Origin: Acanthornis magna
Lineage: Eukaryota > Chordata > Aves > Passeriformes > Acanthizidae
Direction of reading: 5' to 3'
NCBI GenBank assembly: GCA_036785705.1
Contig: JAWUZG010000032.1
Span: 13,596,001 to 13,660,000, forward strand
DNA: 64,000 nt
The notes beneath the pieces are model-generated. The model was not told where the DNA came from. It saw only the letters and a list, made by a program, of their open reading frames with translations, and searched no databases. Positions 12,201 to 24,458 of this stretch are shown piece after piece (position 1 is the stretch's first letter; the number at the start of each line of letters is the position of its first letter). A program made the position numbers and the translations under genes.

Positions 12201-15200
12201 TCTCCTTAAAAGAATTTACCAAATGTATATTTGGTTTGGTTTTTTACAGTTTCTTGCAGCCCTTATTGGCGAGGATTGAAACCAAAAAGTAAATAACCTG
12301 GAAGTTGTTCAGAGGTGCTGCAAAGGACCCTGTGCCTTGTGTATGTCCTAATAACTCTGATTTGATGAAGCAGTGAGAAGCATATGGATCTTTAAAGCTG
12401 GGGTTAGGAGGGAAGGTCAGGTTGTCAGGGAAGCTGTGGTCCTTTTACTCTCTTCAAGCACAGAGTATATATCATGGGTTGGGATTACTGAAACCTGTTT
12501 CCTGGAAAGATGTGAGACTGGACTGATTCTGGTGTCTCCTGGTTTGGGTTTGGGTTTGTGGTTCACAGTTTAGGCCCACAATATTTCAAATTTCTTATTT
12601 ACGGTCAGAGAGTTTGGTTCTTTTGACCTTCCCTGTGTGGAACTAGAAGCAGATTTACAGCTAAAACACATTTGTAGGAATGGACAAAAAAAATTGTCAA
12701 CAGCCCCTCAGGGGCTCTGTAAAATTTTTAACTGGTTTTATCCTTACCTTGTAAGTGGACAGTAAACAGTTGCAGTGTAAATAAGACTTGGGATAAGTTT
12801 CCTTCCAGTCTGTGCATTGCCAGAAGTGATACTTGTGCTTTCATATCCTAACAAGTGGATAACTGCTTTTAGAGACTAGACTTCCATAAAGGACAGCGAT
12901 CACTGTGGGCTGTGAAACACCAGGATCACGTTAATGCAGTCACAACTTAATGGGGAGAAGTTTTAACAGCAGCAATGAGCAGAAGAAAGTAGCTTGAGCA
13001 CTGCAAATATCAAGAAGTCTGGAAAGAGGCAGGAGTAGGCTTTTGACATAAGCACATTTGATATATAAATTATTGAAAAATGTAAAATGTTGCTAAGGAG
13101 AGAGGTAGGGAAGATGACTGAGTGGAAAATATCCAAAATTTTAAAAGGAAAGCAATAACATCTATAAGAAAGTGAAAATGTGTATGAAACAGAAAATTTT
13201 TTCTAGTAGTGTTTTTAAGAACTGTAGTCATTGTACTTTTAATGTTTTTATAATTAATGAATTATATTAATAATAGGTAAATACATCTACTTCTTACATG
13301 TAACAGTTACATATGACTCACATTTAGTCCAGGTTTGCAACATATAATCTACTCACTTTTTTTTTTCTTTTGAGAATGAATTTACCATTAGAGAATAAAT
13401 CCTGAAATAAGATACTGATATCAGAAAATGCATCAAAGGCACTTGTGGAGCTGAAGGCTGAGAGCATCCACTGTATGCACACCAAGCCCTACCTTTTTGT
13501 GGCTCACTGCTGCTGCGCTGCCCTTCCATACAGGGTTGGCTGTTGGTAGTTGTAGGGTTGGTTGCTGTGGGGCATGGTTTCCACCTCTCTGATCTGTTAT
13601 ACATAAAGGAGGATCAGCAAAGGGCTTGCCCAAGGACACCTTGTTGCCAGGGCAGCCAACCTTGTGGGAAATAGCTATCACTGGTAGTTTATTATTTCTC
13701 AGGCTTTGGCTGGAAAGCAATGCAGATGAGTTGGGCTTGCATTATGATTTTACATTCAGACTTAAACGATTGACTCCAATGAATTTCTCATGCCAACTTC
13801 ATGTTTTGAGTTCCCCCACATAGAATCGCCAAGAGGGATGATGCACTGACCTTATTAGCATCTTGTGATAATAAGAGTGAAGTAAACTTACTGGAAATCT
13901 GTGAGTAAACTTACTGGCTGCTCAGGAGCTGGCTGTTCTGAGGTGGAAGAAAGGAAGGAATTAGGGAAGCAGTGAAAAAAGAGTAAGGGAAGGGCTGAAT
14001 ATACATAAAGGGAGAAGCAAGAAGGAAATTACAAAAGAAAATAACCCTGGACAAAAAGACCTTCTTGTAAACCCTGGATTTTTTTCTCATATTTTAATGA
14101 CAACGTGAGGGTCACCACATGGAATTCTTTGATATATTGATGGTTAGGTCAAAATTCTCCTTACTTTGTAAAAGGACTTGCAACTATCTGTTCATTGTAG
14201 ATTCATGAAGAATGAATCTCCTGTTGCTAGGCTGGAGCCAAATTTTAATATCTGGGGTGGAATATGTATCTAATCTCCCTGATCTGTCTGGCTCACACAA
14301 TGAGCTACTGGCCCAGGTAATTTAACATTCTGAAAGGGAAGCACACATGGCACAAGCATAGCAGACTTTGTTGTGATTTAACCTCAGATTAGAATGCTAT
14401 CATTACACAAATCTGTAGGTATGCTTGGAAAACCCTGCCTATATTCAGGAGGGTTCTGGGTTTCTTTAAATAACCTGTCAACAACCTTCCTCTTTTTCTA
14501 AGAACTTTGATTTCCTACTTTGCATAATCTTCCACTGGTTTTAATTCATGTATCATATTTTATTTTTGGCCTAAGCTGGGAAAAATATTGGAAAGTTATG
14601 ATAAAATCTTTTTGATGGTCATGATTACTTCAAGCAGCTGCTTTTCTTAGGCTTTTTTGCTTAGTTACTTCTTTATCTGCTTTGGCCTTCCTTGGTAAAG
14701 GTAATTTCTATCTTCTGAGAGTATAATTGTGAGGAAAATTAAAATGAATAGTGATTTTATATATTATCTTGGCTTATTATTTTTTCTTTGACAAAAGTTT
14801 GTACTGCTTTGACAAAAATGTTTTTGCATATAATTTTAAGTTGCACAAGTACAGCTGCATTTTTTTTTGCCATATTTTGAACACAGGATTTTTGAAACAG
14901 AGTGTCTTGGCTCTGTTTTCATGTGTTCTATAAATGCAAAGGTTTCCTTTGCTTTTGAAAAACGTAAGGACAGAGGACAAACCTACAAAATGAGTAAGAA
15001 CCTGTCTCACCACCTAAATACTCCCACTGAAGCTTTAATACACATTTAAGGTCTGGTCTTTCACCAAGAATTTTTGTGGAAGTGAGAACATAAAACAGCT
15101 TCTTAAGTTTGATAAATGCATTGGATGCATTATCTCAGACATATAGTAAGCAGCTCATGTTGTACTGAAGGAATTTAGTCTCCTAGCCTTTGGAGTTCCT

Positions 15201-16733
15201 CGCTACAAAAGGGGGAAGGTTACAAAACAATATTAACTTTAAAACCCCTGGACAGTCAAGGCATTTCTCCCAGGTGTGTTTTAGGGAGTTTCAGAATATC
15301 TAATCCTATGAAAAAAATCTCATACTCATATGGAGTCTATCAATAGGTTATACCAAATTTACTATGAATTATATGTCAGCAGAAGGAATTAAAGTTGATG
15401 AGAAGTAATATATATTTATGGGATTTATGTGAGTTTTATGCAAGTTTGTCACAAAAGGTTATAGCAGAAACTCTTAACTAACTTTATGTGGATTGGAAGC
15501 TATTAGATTAAGTAAACCATCTAGCAGTCATACTTATAAAAGTTATTTTCTGACTGACAGTCACAATGCTGGTACAAGATTTATATACACAGTAAGCAAA
15601 ACTGGTAGCATTAACATGTGGCTATAAAATCTTCTTGGCATCTATAATTGTAAAAAAACTTAGGCAACTCAGCTGAAGTGACTGAAAGTATGCACTGAAG
15701 TATTGTAACAGCTAAAAACCAGACACTGCATTTTAAAAAGAAGAGCTTGGAGTAAAAAGTTGCTATTGCAAAATACTTAGAGCTGTTTATAATTCCCTGA
15801 CCTATAAAGTGACAATAATAAATGACACACAAAGGATTTTTCTCTTATTCCTATAGTTTCTGGCAAACAAGTAGCTATAATGACTTTTCCAGGACTATGT
15901 CTTTTAAAAAAAACTTGTTAAATAGTATTTACACTACAGCTGGAGTTCCTCTGTGTAAATGTTTTACTGTTTAAACAGTCTAATGCTCAATTCAGTTGTG
16001 AATCATACTAAGAATTAGAAGGGGAAAAGAAAACGTTAACAAAATCCTGATATTTAAAGTATTAGAAACCAGCTCTTGCTGGGATTGTAAGAGTACAGAG
16101 CTTCGGCATATAAATTTCCAAACCTTTTCTCACATGTTTCCTGCTGGCAGAAGACAACTGCATGCTGTTATTAGACCAACAAGAGAAGGGGAAAAAAAAA
16201 GAAGACAACAAAACCAAACTGGAAAGAAAGAGGAATTATACTTGGCTCTGGCAGTGCTGAAGCTGAAGGGCAGGGGACCAGGGCAGGACAGTAAAAAGAT
16301 CCTTTTGTACATCTGCAGGGATATTTTCAAAGAAACAGCTGACAGCAAGGTTCCTAGACTCCACCTGTATCGTGGAAAACCTCTCTTAGTATCTGAGAAT
16401 CTACAATATTATTTCAGTTATCCACAGGCTATCTGTGATGGATACACTTGGCTCCAGGGTCTACTTTGGTTCAGGCTGACTAAGAAGCAACAGAGAACTT
16501 GTACCCGGTGATGAACCTGCAAGCTGGAATACTGCTTAGTGAGACTGAGAGATCCTTCCTTGCCCAAGGTGGAGACAACCCTTACCTGTGACAGATCCTC
16601 AGAGACTGATAAAATACTGAATTAATACTGAAAAACCATTATTAATTCATGGAACTATTCAATATTATTATAAACACTGTATAGTTAATCCATTAGGCAT
16701 AAACCATTGTCCAAGTCAGAGACTAAGATTGGA
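9216..16733. other. Non-coding unique DNA
   Basis: No protein family, RNA gene or transposon is recognised. Minor features: a slightly CpG-richer stretch at 9240-9490, a 16-nt T run at 12166-12181, and an imperfect local duplication around 13885-13916 in which 'gtaaacttactgg' occurs twice. The longest frame is 16134-16511 (+, 125 codons), rich in K, R and Q near its start. It has no domain or signal peptide that I can see and no support beyond length, so I leave it as a chance frame. Confidence 0.55.
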
Positions 16734-16771
16734 CCTAGCCACCCCTAGGCTCCTAGCCACCCCTAGGCTCC
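16734..16771. repeat. 18-bp perfect tandem duplication (2.1 copies)
   Basis: Positions 16734-16751 and 16752-16769 are the same 18-mer (cctagccacccctaggct), followed by two more bases of a third copy. Each unit also contains a small inverted pair, CCTAG...CTAGG. Perfect identity suggests a recent slippage or duplication event. Confidence 0.9.
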
Positions 16772-19700
16772 ATCCAGAGTTTTGGAATCAAGTGCGTCCT
16801 CTCTGAACCTCACAAATCAACAAGAAGGTCTTCCTTACCCCTTGTGTCTCCAGGCTCTGTGTGGATCCTTCTAAAGTCTGTTACATTCCATCAAATTTAT
16901 TGAACTGCCTTAAATTATTGTTTCAGTTCAATAGAAGATATTACTGCTTCTCTTGAGTGAGGTGCATTCCACTCATCCATGACACCAGCTGAACAGAGAA
17001 GCTACACCACAAGCCAGAGGAAGCTATGAAATCCTCTTTCCTAAGACTGAGATATTCAATTTGGCTAGACTGAGATTCTGCAGGTAGAAGTCTCTCAAGA
17101 AAACTAGTTGGATCCATGGCTTAAACAGAAGCTGTAAACATTTGATGTTTGCAAAAAGCCCGAAAATACTTCCTTTTATTTCAGTCGTGTCCGAATTTTC
17201 ATCCTCACCTCCACTTTCCCAAAGGACTTCAAGACAGATTGTCTGCTCTGCTGTACTCTATAAACGGGAGCAATTACGTCTTGCATATCATCTGTGGGGA
17301 TTCTCCGTGGAAGCACGGTGTGTGACCAGGATTAACATAACTGACTCCTATTCCTGTTTGTGCAGTCTCTCATGCAGTAGTAGATCCAAAGGGGACAGAA
17401 GAATGGCTGGAAAATGATGCTCTCTGTTTATCCCCAGATGGCATCTGCTTCCAAGGGACCCATAGCCAGCTGTCACAACGCTAATTTTAAACATGTTTCA
17501 TTTTAATTTAGTTAAATAAATATGTAATTATTTTGGAAAAGCAGAATTTATTTAGGAAAACTCTGTGAACTTACACATAAAATTAAGTATTATTATTGTG
17601 AGTAATTTCTGAATTATAGATACTGTTACAAAATTATGTCAAACTGTGTACCTTCTGGATTCAAATGGAGGAAAAGAAGAGAAGATGAAGAACATGTTTT
17701 TTAGGACATGGGTTTATAATCTATTCTTTCAAAACAACAACATTTTAGCATTCTCTTGACTTTTCGTCTTGATTTTCATCGTGTCCTATACCATCCTTCC
17801 TGCTAAAGTTCCAGCATGAACTACCCTTTGCCAGTCTAAAAAAGGACAGTTTCTAAATCTCCCTGAAAAAAATTTGGATATCTAAACTGAAATTTGCCCC
17901 TTATCTGTTGGGAGGAGGGCTGCCTTGTTGATTATTGTTTTTTCCCAGCCTGCTTTGCATGGGTATGTAACTGGAACGCATTTCTGGATAGGCATTCTAG
18001 GATTTCCTAACAAATGTTGAGATATTTCAGCTCCTCATAAGTCTTCTAGTTCACCCTTGGCTCCAAGAAATTCCTGTCATTTTTCTGGAATGACTGATTT
18101 GCTCATTTCCTACTGCAAAGGCAATTCCCTCAGAGATAGCTGCAGTTCTTGCTGTGCTTTCTACAAAGACCTAAATGTAATGTCAGTGTGGCCCTTCCAG
18201 TCACAGAAGTTTCAGTCTTGTAATATCTGTGTGAGGATTAGAGGATTAGGTTTATAGTCTCTGTGGTATTTAGGAGCAAAGGGTAGACATGGTTCGGGGG
18301 AAGTCATACAGGTGGTTTATGAATTCAGTACAGTCAGGTGGGTTAATTTAAATCACCGCTTCAAACATTTGTTATATCCACATGTCATTTACTAAACAAT
18401 CTGAGACAGATTTAAGGATGTCAGTCCATGAATTCCCATTCCAACTTCTTCAAGAATTTCTGATTAAAATTCAAGGTTAGCTATAGAGTGATTCCAGGCA
18501 TCAGATATAACAGGGATTTCTGTCAGTACAGTGCTGTGAAATACTTAAAACCAATTTTTTTTGCTGGTCATTTCAAAGTGAATTCCTATTCTTGTTAACA
18601 CTTGCTTTAGATCTTTTGCATTAGATTATATTATTGACAGTGCAAGTTACTTCAAAACACATAATTTGCAAAATCTTTGTCAGCTATGAGTACTTTAGAG
18701 ATGACTAAGTGGTAAAAACTTAGGCCAGTGGAAGTACTTTGTTTCTCCCTTTTAGACATTGTCCTGTGGCTTTTCAATACTACTTGAACAAGCAGAAAAA
18801 AGGATTTAAAAAAAAAAAAATCTGTTGATTTAGATTTCTAACTGGTTAATTAAATGTCATCATATAATCTGAGAGAAGAATTGGAGGTTTCTGAGAAAAG
18901 TTTTCTTAAGAGAAAAAATATCAAACCCAAATCTTCCTGTAGGTTTTAACAAGAAAGTTTCTACCAAAGTTAGGAAGAAAGAGAGAAAGCACATCTACTC
19001 CTGAGGATCAGTTTCAGGTCACTAGTGTGAAAAAGTATGGCACAGCAGGAGTTTAGAAAGAGATCCTGCGCAGTGCAAAAAAGTCTATATTCTTGTGCAC
19101 TCGCTGCTGCTGCTTTTTGATGGCTCTTATGTGGAGGGTGTGATGTTTTTTGTTTCAGAAAAATCTTGGCTTTGTCTCGAGTTAAAATGTGTACATAGGC
19201 ATATGTATTTCATAAACCAGACTTTTGTCCAGTTCCACTCAGAAGACCATAATATGACATTGGAGAAGAATGGATAACTTCTATCCAGAATTGCTCAACT
19301 TTGATCATAACAGACATATTTTTATTTAGTCCATTCAAAGCAGAGCAGAGGGCCAGGGCTGAACAGCAGAAAAAAAGCTTCCAGTTGCTGAACCATTGCT
19401 TTTCTTAATTTTCTTTTCTTTTAAGAATGTATCAGAACTGCTCTCATCAAAGCATTTCAAATTAATTTTATGCAGTATTTTTTATACTAATGTTTTTTAT
19501 TAAAAAATAAATAAGTGGAAACTTTTCAAATTCTTAGATGAGTAGAAGATGAGTAGAAAAGATTTTGGGGCAGCTAAGGTTTCTAACTTCCTTCATAATT
19601 TTTTAATAGAAATTCAATTTTAAAAATAAAATATGATGGTTTTTAAAGACCCAGGTTGTTTTGCATGAGAAATTTCCTTGCACTATAGTCCCTAGGTATT

Positions 19701-21423
19701 TACAACATGAATTATTACATAATTGAAAGTTAAATTTGCAAATCATTTGCTTGGCCTGATGAAGACTTATTAATATTCCCCAGTGCCAGAAGAAAAGTGG
19801 AGCATGCACCTCACATGCAGTCCCAGAGAGTCCTCCACACATCTCCTTCTGCTGATGGGAATCTGGCATATGCTCCTCCTGCACCTGCTGCTTTGCTGTT
19901 GCTCAGGGACATATTGTTGCTCTCACATCATCTGCTTCTGATCTGCTTTCAACATCTGCCAAAAACCCAAGGATACATGCAAGATTTTTCTGTAGTAGAA
20001 TGGAAGAAAATACATTTTCTTCCACATGAAAAATGTGCCCATGCACAAGAATTCTCAAGTACCATACTCCTTGTTACCATGAGCAGATCCTTCTGGGGAG
20101 ACCTTTGGTATCAGATTTGGATTGGCATCAAGGCCTTATTAATTTGGAGATTTTCCATTGATCCTGATGGCTTCTGAACGAGGCCCCATCAAAGACATTG
20201 GCGTAAGTTCAAAACGGTCTCTGATGAATAACAAAGGCATTTCCAAGCAGCTGCCACCGTTCACGTGCAGTCTTGTCTGTCAGGAGACAAACCTATGGAA
20301 AAGAAGAAAAGCAAGAGGTGGAAAAACACAGTGTGATAAAAACAGAGTTAATACAACTAAAATTTAAGAACTACCAACAAAGCTTTTGATCTTCATGAAA
20401 ACTAAATACAGCTGCCTTTAAGTGCCTTTTTTTTTTTAAGGTTTTGCTGTTTTCTATAAGGGTATAGGTAGAAACTCAAACTTAGTACTGCCCCTCAGCC
20501 ATGCCACTTCCAAAAATATATGCACCAACCTGGTACTGATGGGAGAAAATAACTCTTATGGTAGTAATATGTGTTTTCTCTGTGCTAAAGTCATGAATAC
20601 CTTACTTTGAACCAATTTGTTAGAGAAGTAGTGGAAAAACGCCTTTGAAGGAACTTATTAGCATGCTGACTGACATAAATAATCCTGAAAGTCAGATTTT
20701 AAGTGCTCTGCACAGTGGTCCAGGCATCTGTCACCAGGTTGTGTTAAAGCAAAGTTCTCAGCAGGGTCCTGTTAGGTCCACCTTTACTCTACTTGGTGAC
20801 AAACCAGAGGAAAGTGTGCTAAAACCTTAATGTTTTCACCTACCGGCCTAAATCACCTTTCACAGAATATTTTTCTCAGGATTTTTTTCTCTTTCTGATT
20901 AAAACTCCTTCCAAAAAGCAGTAGAGAATCTTTTCCACAAGATTTTTTAGAGAAAATAAACCATTCTTTGTAATGCACACTACAGAAATTGTCACGCTAT
21001 GAGTGACTGCACATTGAGTAGCATACCATGAAAGTATCATGGGATTAGGAAACATTGAACATAAATCCAGTCTTTCCTCAAAATTGTTGAAACCAGGATT
21101 ATGACTGATTCTACCTAGGCACCTGAAAGGAAGAGAGAATACCTGTCTCTTTGGCATATCCACAATAATGGGTATTCTATGTTTAAATAGGGAACCTGTG
21201 CTCTACTCACTGCTTGCTTAATGTGAGATCTGTGGAGACTGTTAAAGCACAGAAGGCTCCCAGGAACAGTAAGGGTTGAATTTCTTTTAACTATAGGATG
21301 ATTGCTTATAACACTCAGTTTTAAACTGAGCAGAAAATAAATGGAGTCTAATGCATATTTTTGCTCTCAGAATAATCAAACAGCTCTCAATAAAAAAAAT
21401 AAGCATGGAATTTTTTATGTTTT
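16772..21423. other. Non-coding unique DNA
   Basis: No recognisable gene or repeat family. A 13-nt A run lies near 18808-18820. Frames at 17142-17417 (91 codons) and 19797-20177 (126 codons) have no identifiable motif. The second is leucine-rich in the middle, but that follows from a CTG/CTC-rich stretch and I would not call a membrane segment from it. Confidence 0.55.
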
Positions 21424-21456
21424 TGTGTGTGTGTGTGTATGTGTGTATGTCTGTAC
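21424..21456. repeat. (GT)n microsatellite, interrupted
   Basis: A short run of GT dinucleotides broken by GTAT and GTCT units. A typical vertebrate dinucleotide repeat with eroded purity. Confidence 0.85.
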
Positions 21457-21613
21457 ACATTTTATGTATTTTATCTACCAAAAATTGCTATGTGAGTGCA
21501 AGTGAGTGACTAAAATTTCCAGTCCAGGGTTCCAGTCCCTTCCATGAAAATCTAATGTGTTTTACACAAATCAGAAGTGTGGGGGTGGTCATTTAACCAG
21601 TATGACCAGTATA

Positions 21614-21666
21614 ATGGTAACACAGAAAAGAGAACACTGTGTTACATGGTAACACAGAAAAGAGAA
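21614..21666. repeat. Short direct duplication, 33-bp period
   Basis: The word 'atggtaacacagaaaagaga' occurs twice in direct orientation, 33 bp apart, with 'acactgtgttac' in between. The intervening word partly complements the repeat (GTAACACAG versus CTGTGTTAC), so the segment can also fold as a hairpin. Confidence 0.8.
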
Positions 21667-22775
21667 ATCATAATAAAGTTTTACTTGAGAAAGTAAGCTT
21701 ATGCTTTATTTCGGGGGTCCCAGACCTTTGTTCCTCCATATGTTCCCGCCAGCAGCAGTGACACACAACACTTGTAGCAACATCCAGGATAGCAGCTAGG
21801 AAATCCTGGTTGCTTGAACAAAAACAGCAACAAGACATTGAGAGAAGGCTAACACGTCCTCTTTGTGCATATGGCAGGAATCCGCCTTACATTTGCAGCA
21901 ATGATCTGAAAAACTACTTTTAACAATAGCTCATAAGTTTTATTCACACAAAAGTGAAATATTTCCTAGTTCTTATCTAGTCTGCAATACACTGTTTTGG
22001 GCAGACCAACAGATTGCCTGGATGATACTTGACAGAAAACAATGAACAAACAAAATATCTGACATTAAAATATGACAGAACTGAGCATGGATGTCTGGAG
22101 TTGTAGAATTTTAGCAATTCTCTCCTTCTACACAAAAGCCTTTCTCTCTTCTCTTTGCAGGATTTCTGAAGTTTCAAGATATCAATTCCAGAAAACCAGT
22201 GCCTCATGGGTGGGAACAGTATTGTGTTCTGCCACAAGCATATTGTCACTTGCTCCCCCTTTTACTCATACACTCACACTTGCAGAGACTGGCACAAGGG
22301 TCAGTTCTACAAGAGGCTACAGCACCCCTCCACAGAGCCAAGCCTCGGTACATTTGAACAAATAATCCCATCTAGCTTTTTTTTCTTCTCACTTCCCACC
22401 TTTGCAGGGAAGTGTTGTCATGCGTAATGTCACCAGACACTGCCTTTATATGCCCTTTGGCATTTTTAAAGTATGCTGAAATCCCTCTGCAGATATGTTA
22501 CAGTCTTTAAAGTAGTTATTGGGGAAGATACACAAGGCTTTTTTTGTGCTCAGCAATATCCTTATTTCTGGCTGGCCTAAAGACCAGTGCTGTGGAAGGG
22601 AACGTCATGCAAGAAAGTTTGAAAACAGCTAGGAGGAACACAGCGTTCCAAGTATGAATATCTCCAAAAATACCTCTAAAGCAGCTTAGCATGAGTGAGA
22701 GTTAAAAGAATGAGTAAAGAGGAGAGGGGCTGGCTGAAGGACTGAGTTTTTCCAGACAGAGAGGTATAACCAGCA
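21667..22775. other. Non-coding unique DNA
   Basis: No recognised gene. A polypyrimidine stretch ending in 'ctctttgcag' at about 22138-22161 resembles a splice acceptor, and a 97-codon frame spans it (22072-22365). The frame continues across the candidate intron side and has no known motif, so I do not call an exon. Confidence 0.5.
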
Positions 22776-22930
22776 TTTGTTTGTTTTTCAGAGAAAAATC
22801 CTGCACTGTATCTGAACGCCAGACACCCTTATAAAGGGACCCACATAAATCACTCTCCTCCCCTCTCCCTGTCTCTGCTTGGTGAACCCTGCCCAGAGCG
22901 ACAGACAGCTCCTCTTCTGCTCCTGTAAGG
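22776..22930 (+). promoter_or_regulatory. Candidate promoter or non-coding exon
   Basis: A GC-richer patch in an AT-rich background. At 22776-22792 a T-rich tract ends in TTTTTCAG, a good match to a splice acceptor. At about 22829-22838 'cttataaagg' could be a TATA box, followed about 25-30 bp downstream by a C/T-rich stretch suitable for initiation. A GTAAGG near 22926 could be a donor. An E-box CACGTG lies at 23047-23052. These signals are mutually inconsistent in part (TATA inside an exon), and each is short enough to occur by chance. No long reading frame starts here. I offer it only as the most promoter-like or exon-like place in the window. Confidence 0.2.
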
Positions 22931-24433
22931 GCCTCTGAGCCTCCTCGCTGCTGGAACTGTTTGTCTGCAGTGATTCATCCCAGGATGTGAACCAGGAAAA
23001 GAAGGCTAAACTGTCTCTCCTGCTAGGAGGGAGGGGAAAAAGGACCCACGTGTTCCCAAAGTATCTATGTGTCTCCTTCTCTCTGAGAGGGAGAAATAAC
23101 TGCAGGGCTGGATTTCAGAAGACCACAGAATTTTAAACATCAGGGATGTTTTCAATAAACACTGAAGATGTTTGGCTCATAACTGTGTTCAGATTATGCA
23201 TTTCAGTCTGCATACTGCGGAAATCTGTCTCCACAACATATGTCAGCAACCTGAGCATTCTGTTTCACTGAGTTTCTCAGTGTTGGAGCAACATGAATAA
23301 TGCTGGTCTCACTTCTTGCTGGTGGCACCCATGACTGTCATTTGCCTTAAGTCACCAGACTAGGAGGGTGGCTGAGGGGAGGGGCAAGAGGCAGCCAAAG
23401 AGTTCACCTTGGTGCATGTGCTCCTGGGCCTTCAGTAGATGCATAAACTTCTTGGAGCAGATTCTCCCATCTATTTCTTTGTCGCTGCTCCACTGTCTTC
23501 CTTTACCCAGGCTGGAGCACAACTGATTTTTAAGAACTCTGATAAACCAAAGGCTTGTATTTTTTGGCTTATTCCTTCAGTTCCTGCTCTTCCCTCAGAA
23601 AAGTTTTACTTTCTTTAAGATAAGACTCAGATCTTATCATGATAACTATAGCAGGCTTCAGATAAAACAAAAGTTAAAACAAAATAAAACTTTTTTTCAC
23701 TGTCTTCTTTGATCAGTCTGCACCCCACCTGCTTTCTAGGTTAGGATTCACCCTGGTTGGTGAGACACAGCTTCTTATGAAGGATGTGCTAAGAAATCAT
23801 TGTCTAAGAGCTACCTCTCTGCTATGTCAAAGCCTGGAATTTTAAACCTGTCAAATAACTATCTAACAAGGTTTTAATGAACAGTGGTCTCTGATGGCAG
23901 AAATTGCCATGAAATCCATTCAGAGACTTTGCAAGAAAATTGCACAGATGTATATTTGTAGCTTATCTGCCAAAGCTAGCGGTAAATACAAAGATAAACA
24001 GGGATGAAAAGCACTTGGCTGTTGGTAGAGAGTTCAGTTTGCAGAGGGAATTTTTAAATTCTATGAGATAAGGCCAGATAATAGCACCCACTGGGTAGCC
24101 CTGTTAATCTTAGATAGAAAAGGATTTATATTTTCTACTACTCAAGATTGGCTTAACTGTATTTTTGCTTTTGAAAACATCTTAAGCAACAGATGTGATA
24201 AAAAAGAATTCTTTTACCTTCAAACTACTGAACAGGTTTTTGGTATCTGACAGAAACATAAAGATATTCTAGTTTTAAATAGAAGTGCAGTGAAGCTGGG
24301 TCTTTGCTTGCAGCAATTATTTGTATATCAGTAAAGTAACTAGCAACAATGGTAAGCTGTTACATAAGAAATAAATTTGTTTTGAAATTAGAATGAATGC
24401 GAGGTTAGGATGACTTTCAGGATGATGTGGAAA
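22931..24433. other. Non-coding unique DNA
   Basis: Continues from the GC-richer patch back to AT-rich background. No gene or repeat family is recognised. Confidence 0.55.
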
Positions 24434-24458
24434 CCCCCACCCCAACCCCCCACCCCCC
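24434..24458 (-). other. Short-loop G-quadruplex motif (minus strand)
   Basis: On the plus strand four C runs of 5, 4, 6 and 6 are separated by A, AA and A. The minus strand therefore has four G runs of at least four with loops of 1, 2 and 1 nucleotides. Such short loops are known to favour stable parallel quadruplexes. A 117-codon frame starts just before it (24427) and is proline/threonine-rich only because of the C runs. Confidence 0.75.

Noticed and set aside
16134..16511. 125-codon plus-strand frame
   Set aside because: No domain, signal or repeat; K/R/Q-rich start comes from an A/G-rich stretch. Length is within chance for this window.
19797..20177. 126-codon frame with a leucine-rich stretch resembling a membrane segment
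   Set aside because: The leucines come from a CTG/CTC-rich stretch; there is no charge pattern or family resemblance to support a membrane protein.
22138..22365. Splice-acceptor-like polypyrimidine tract followed by an open frame
   Set aside because: The frame continues upstream across the supposed intron and no donor follows; no motif.
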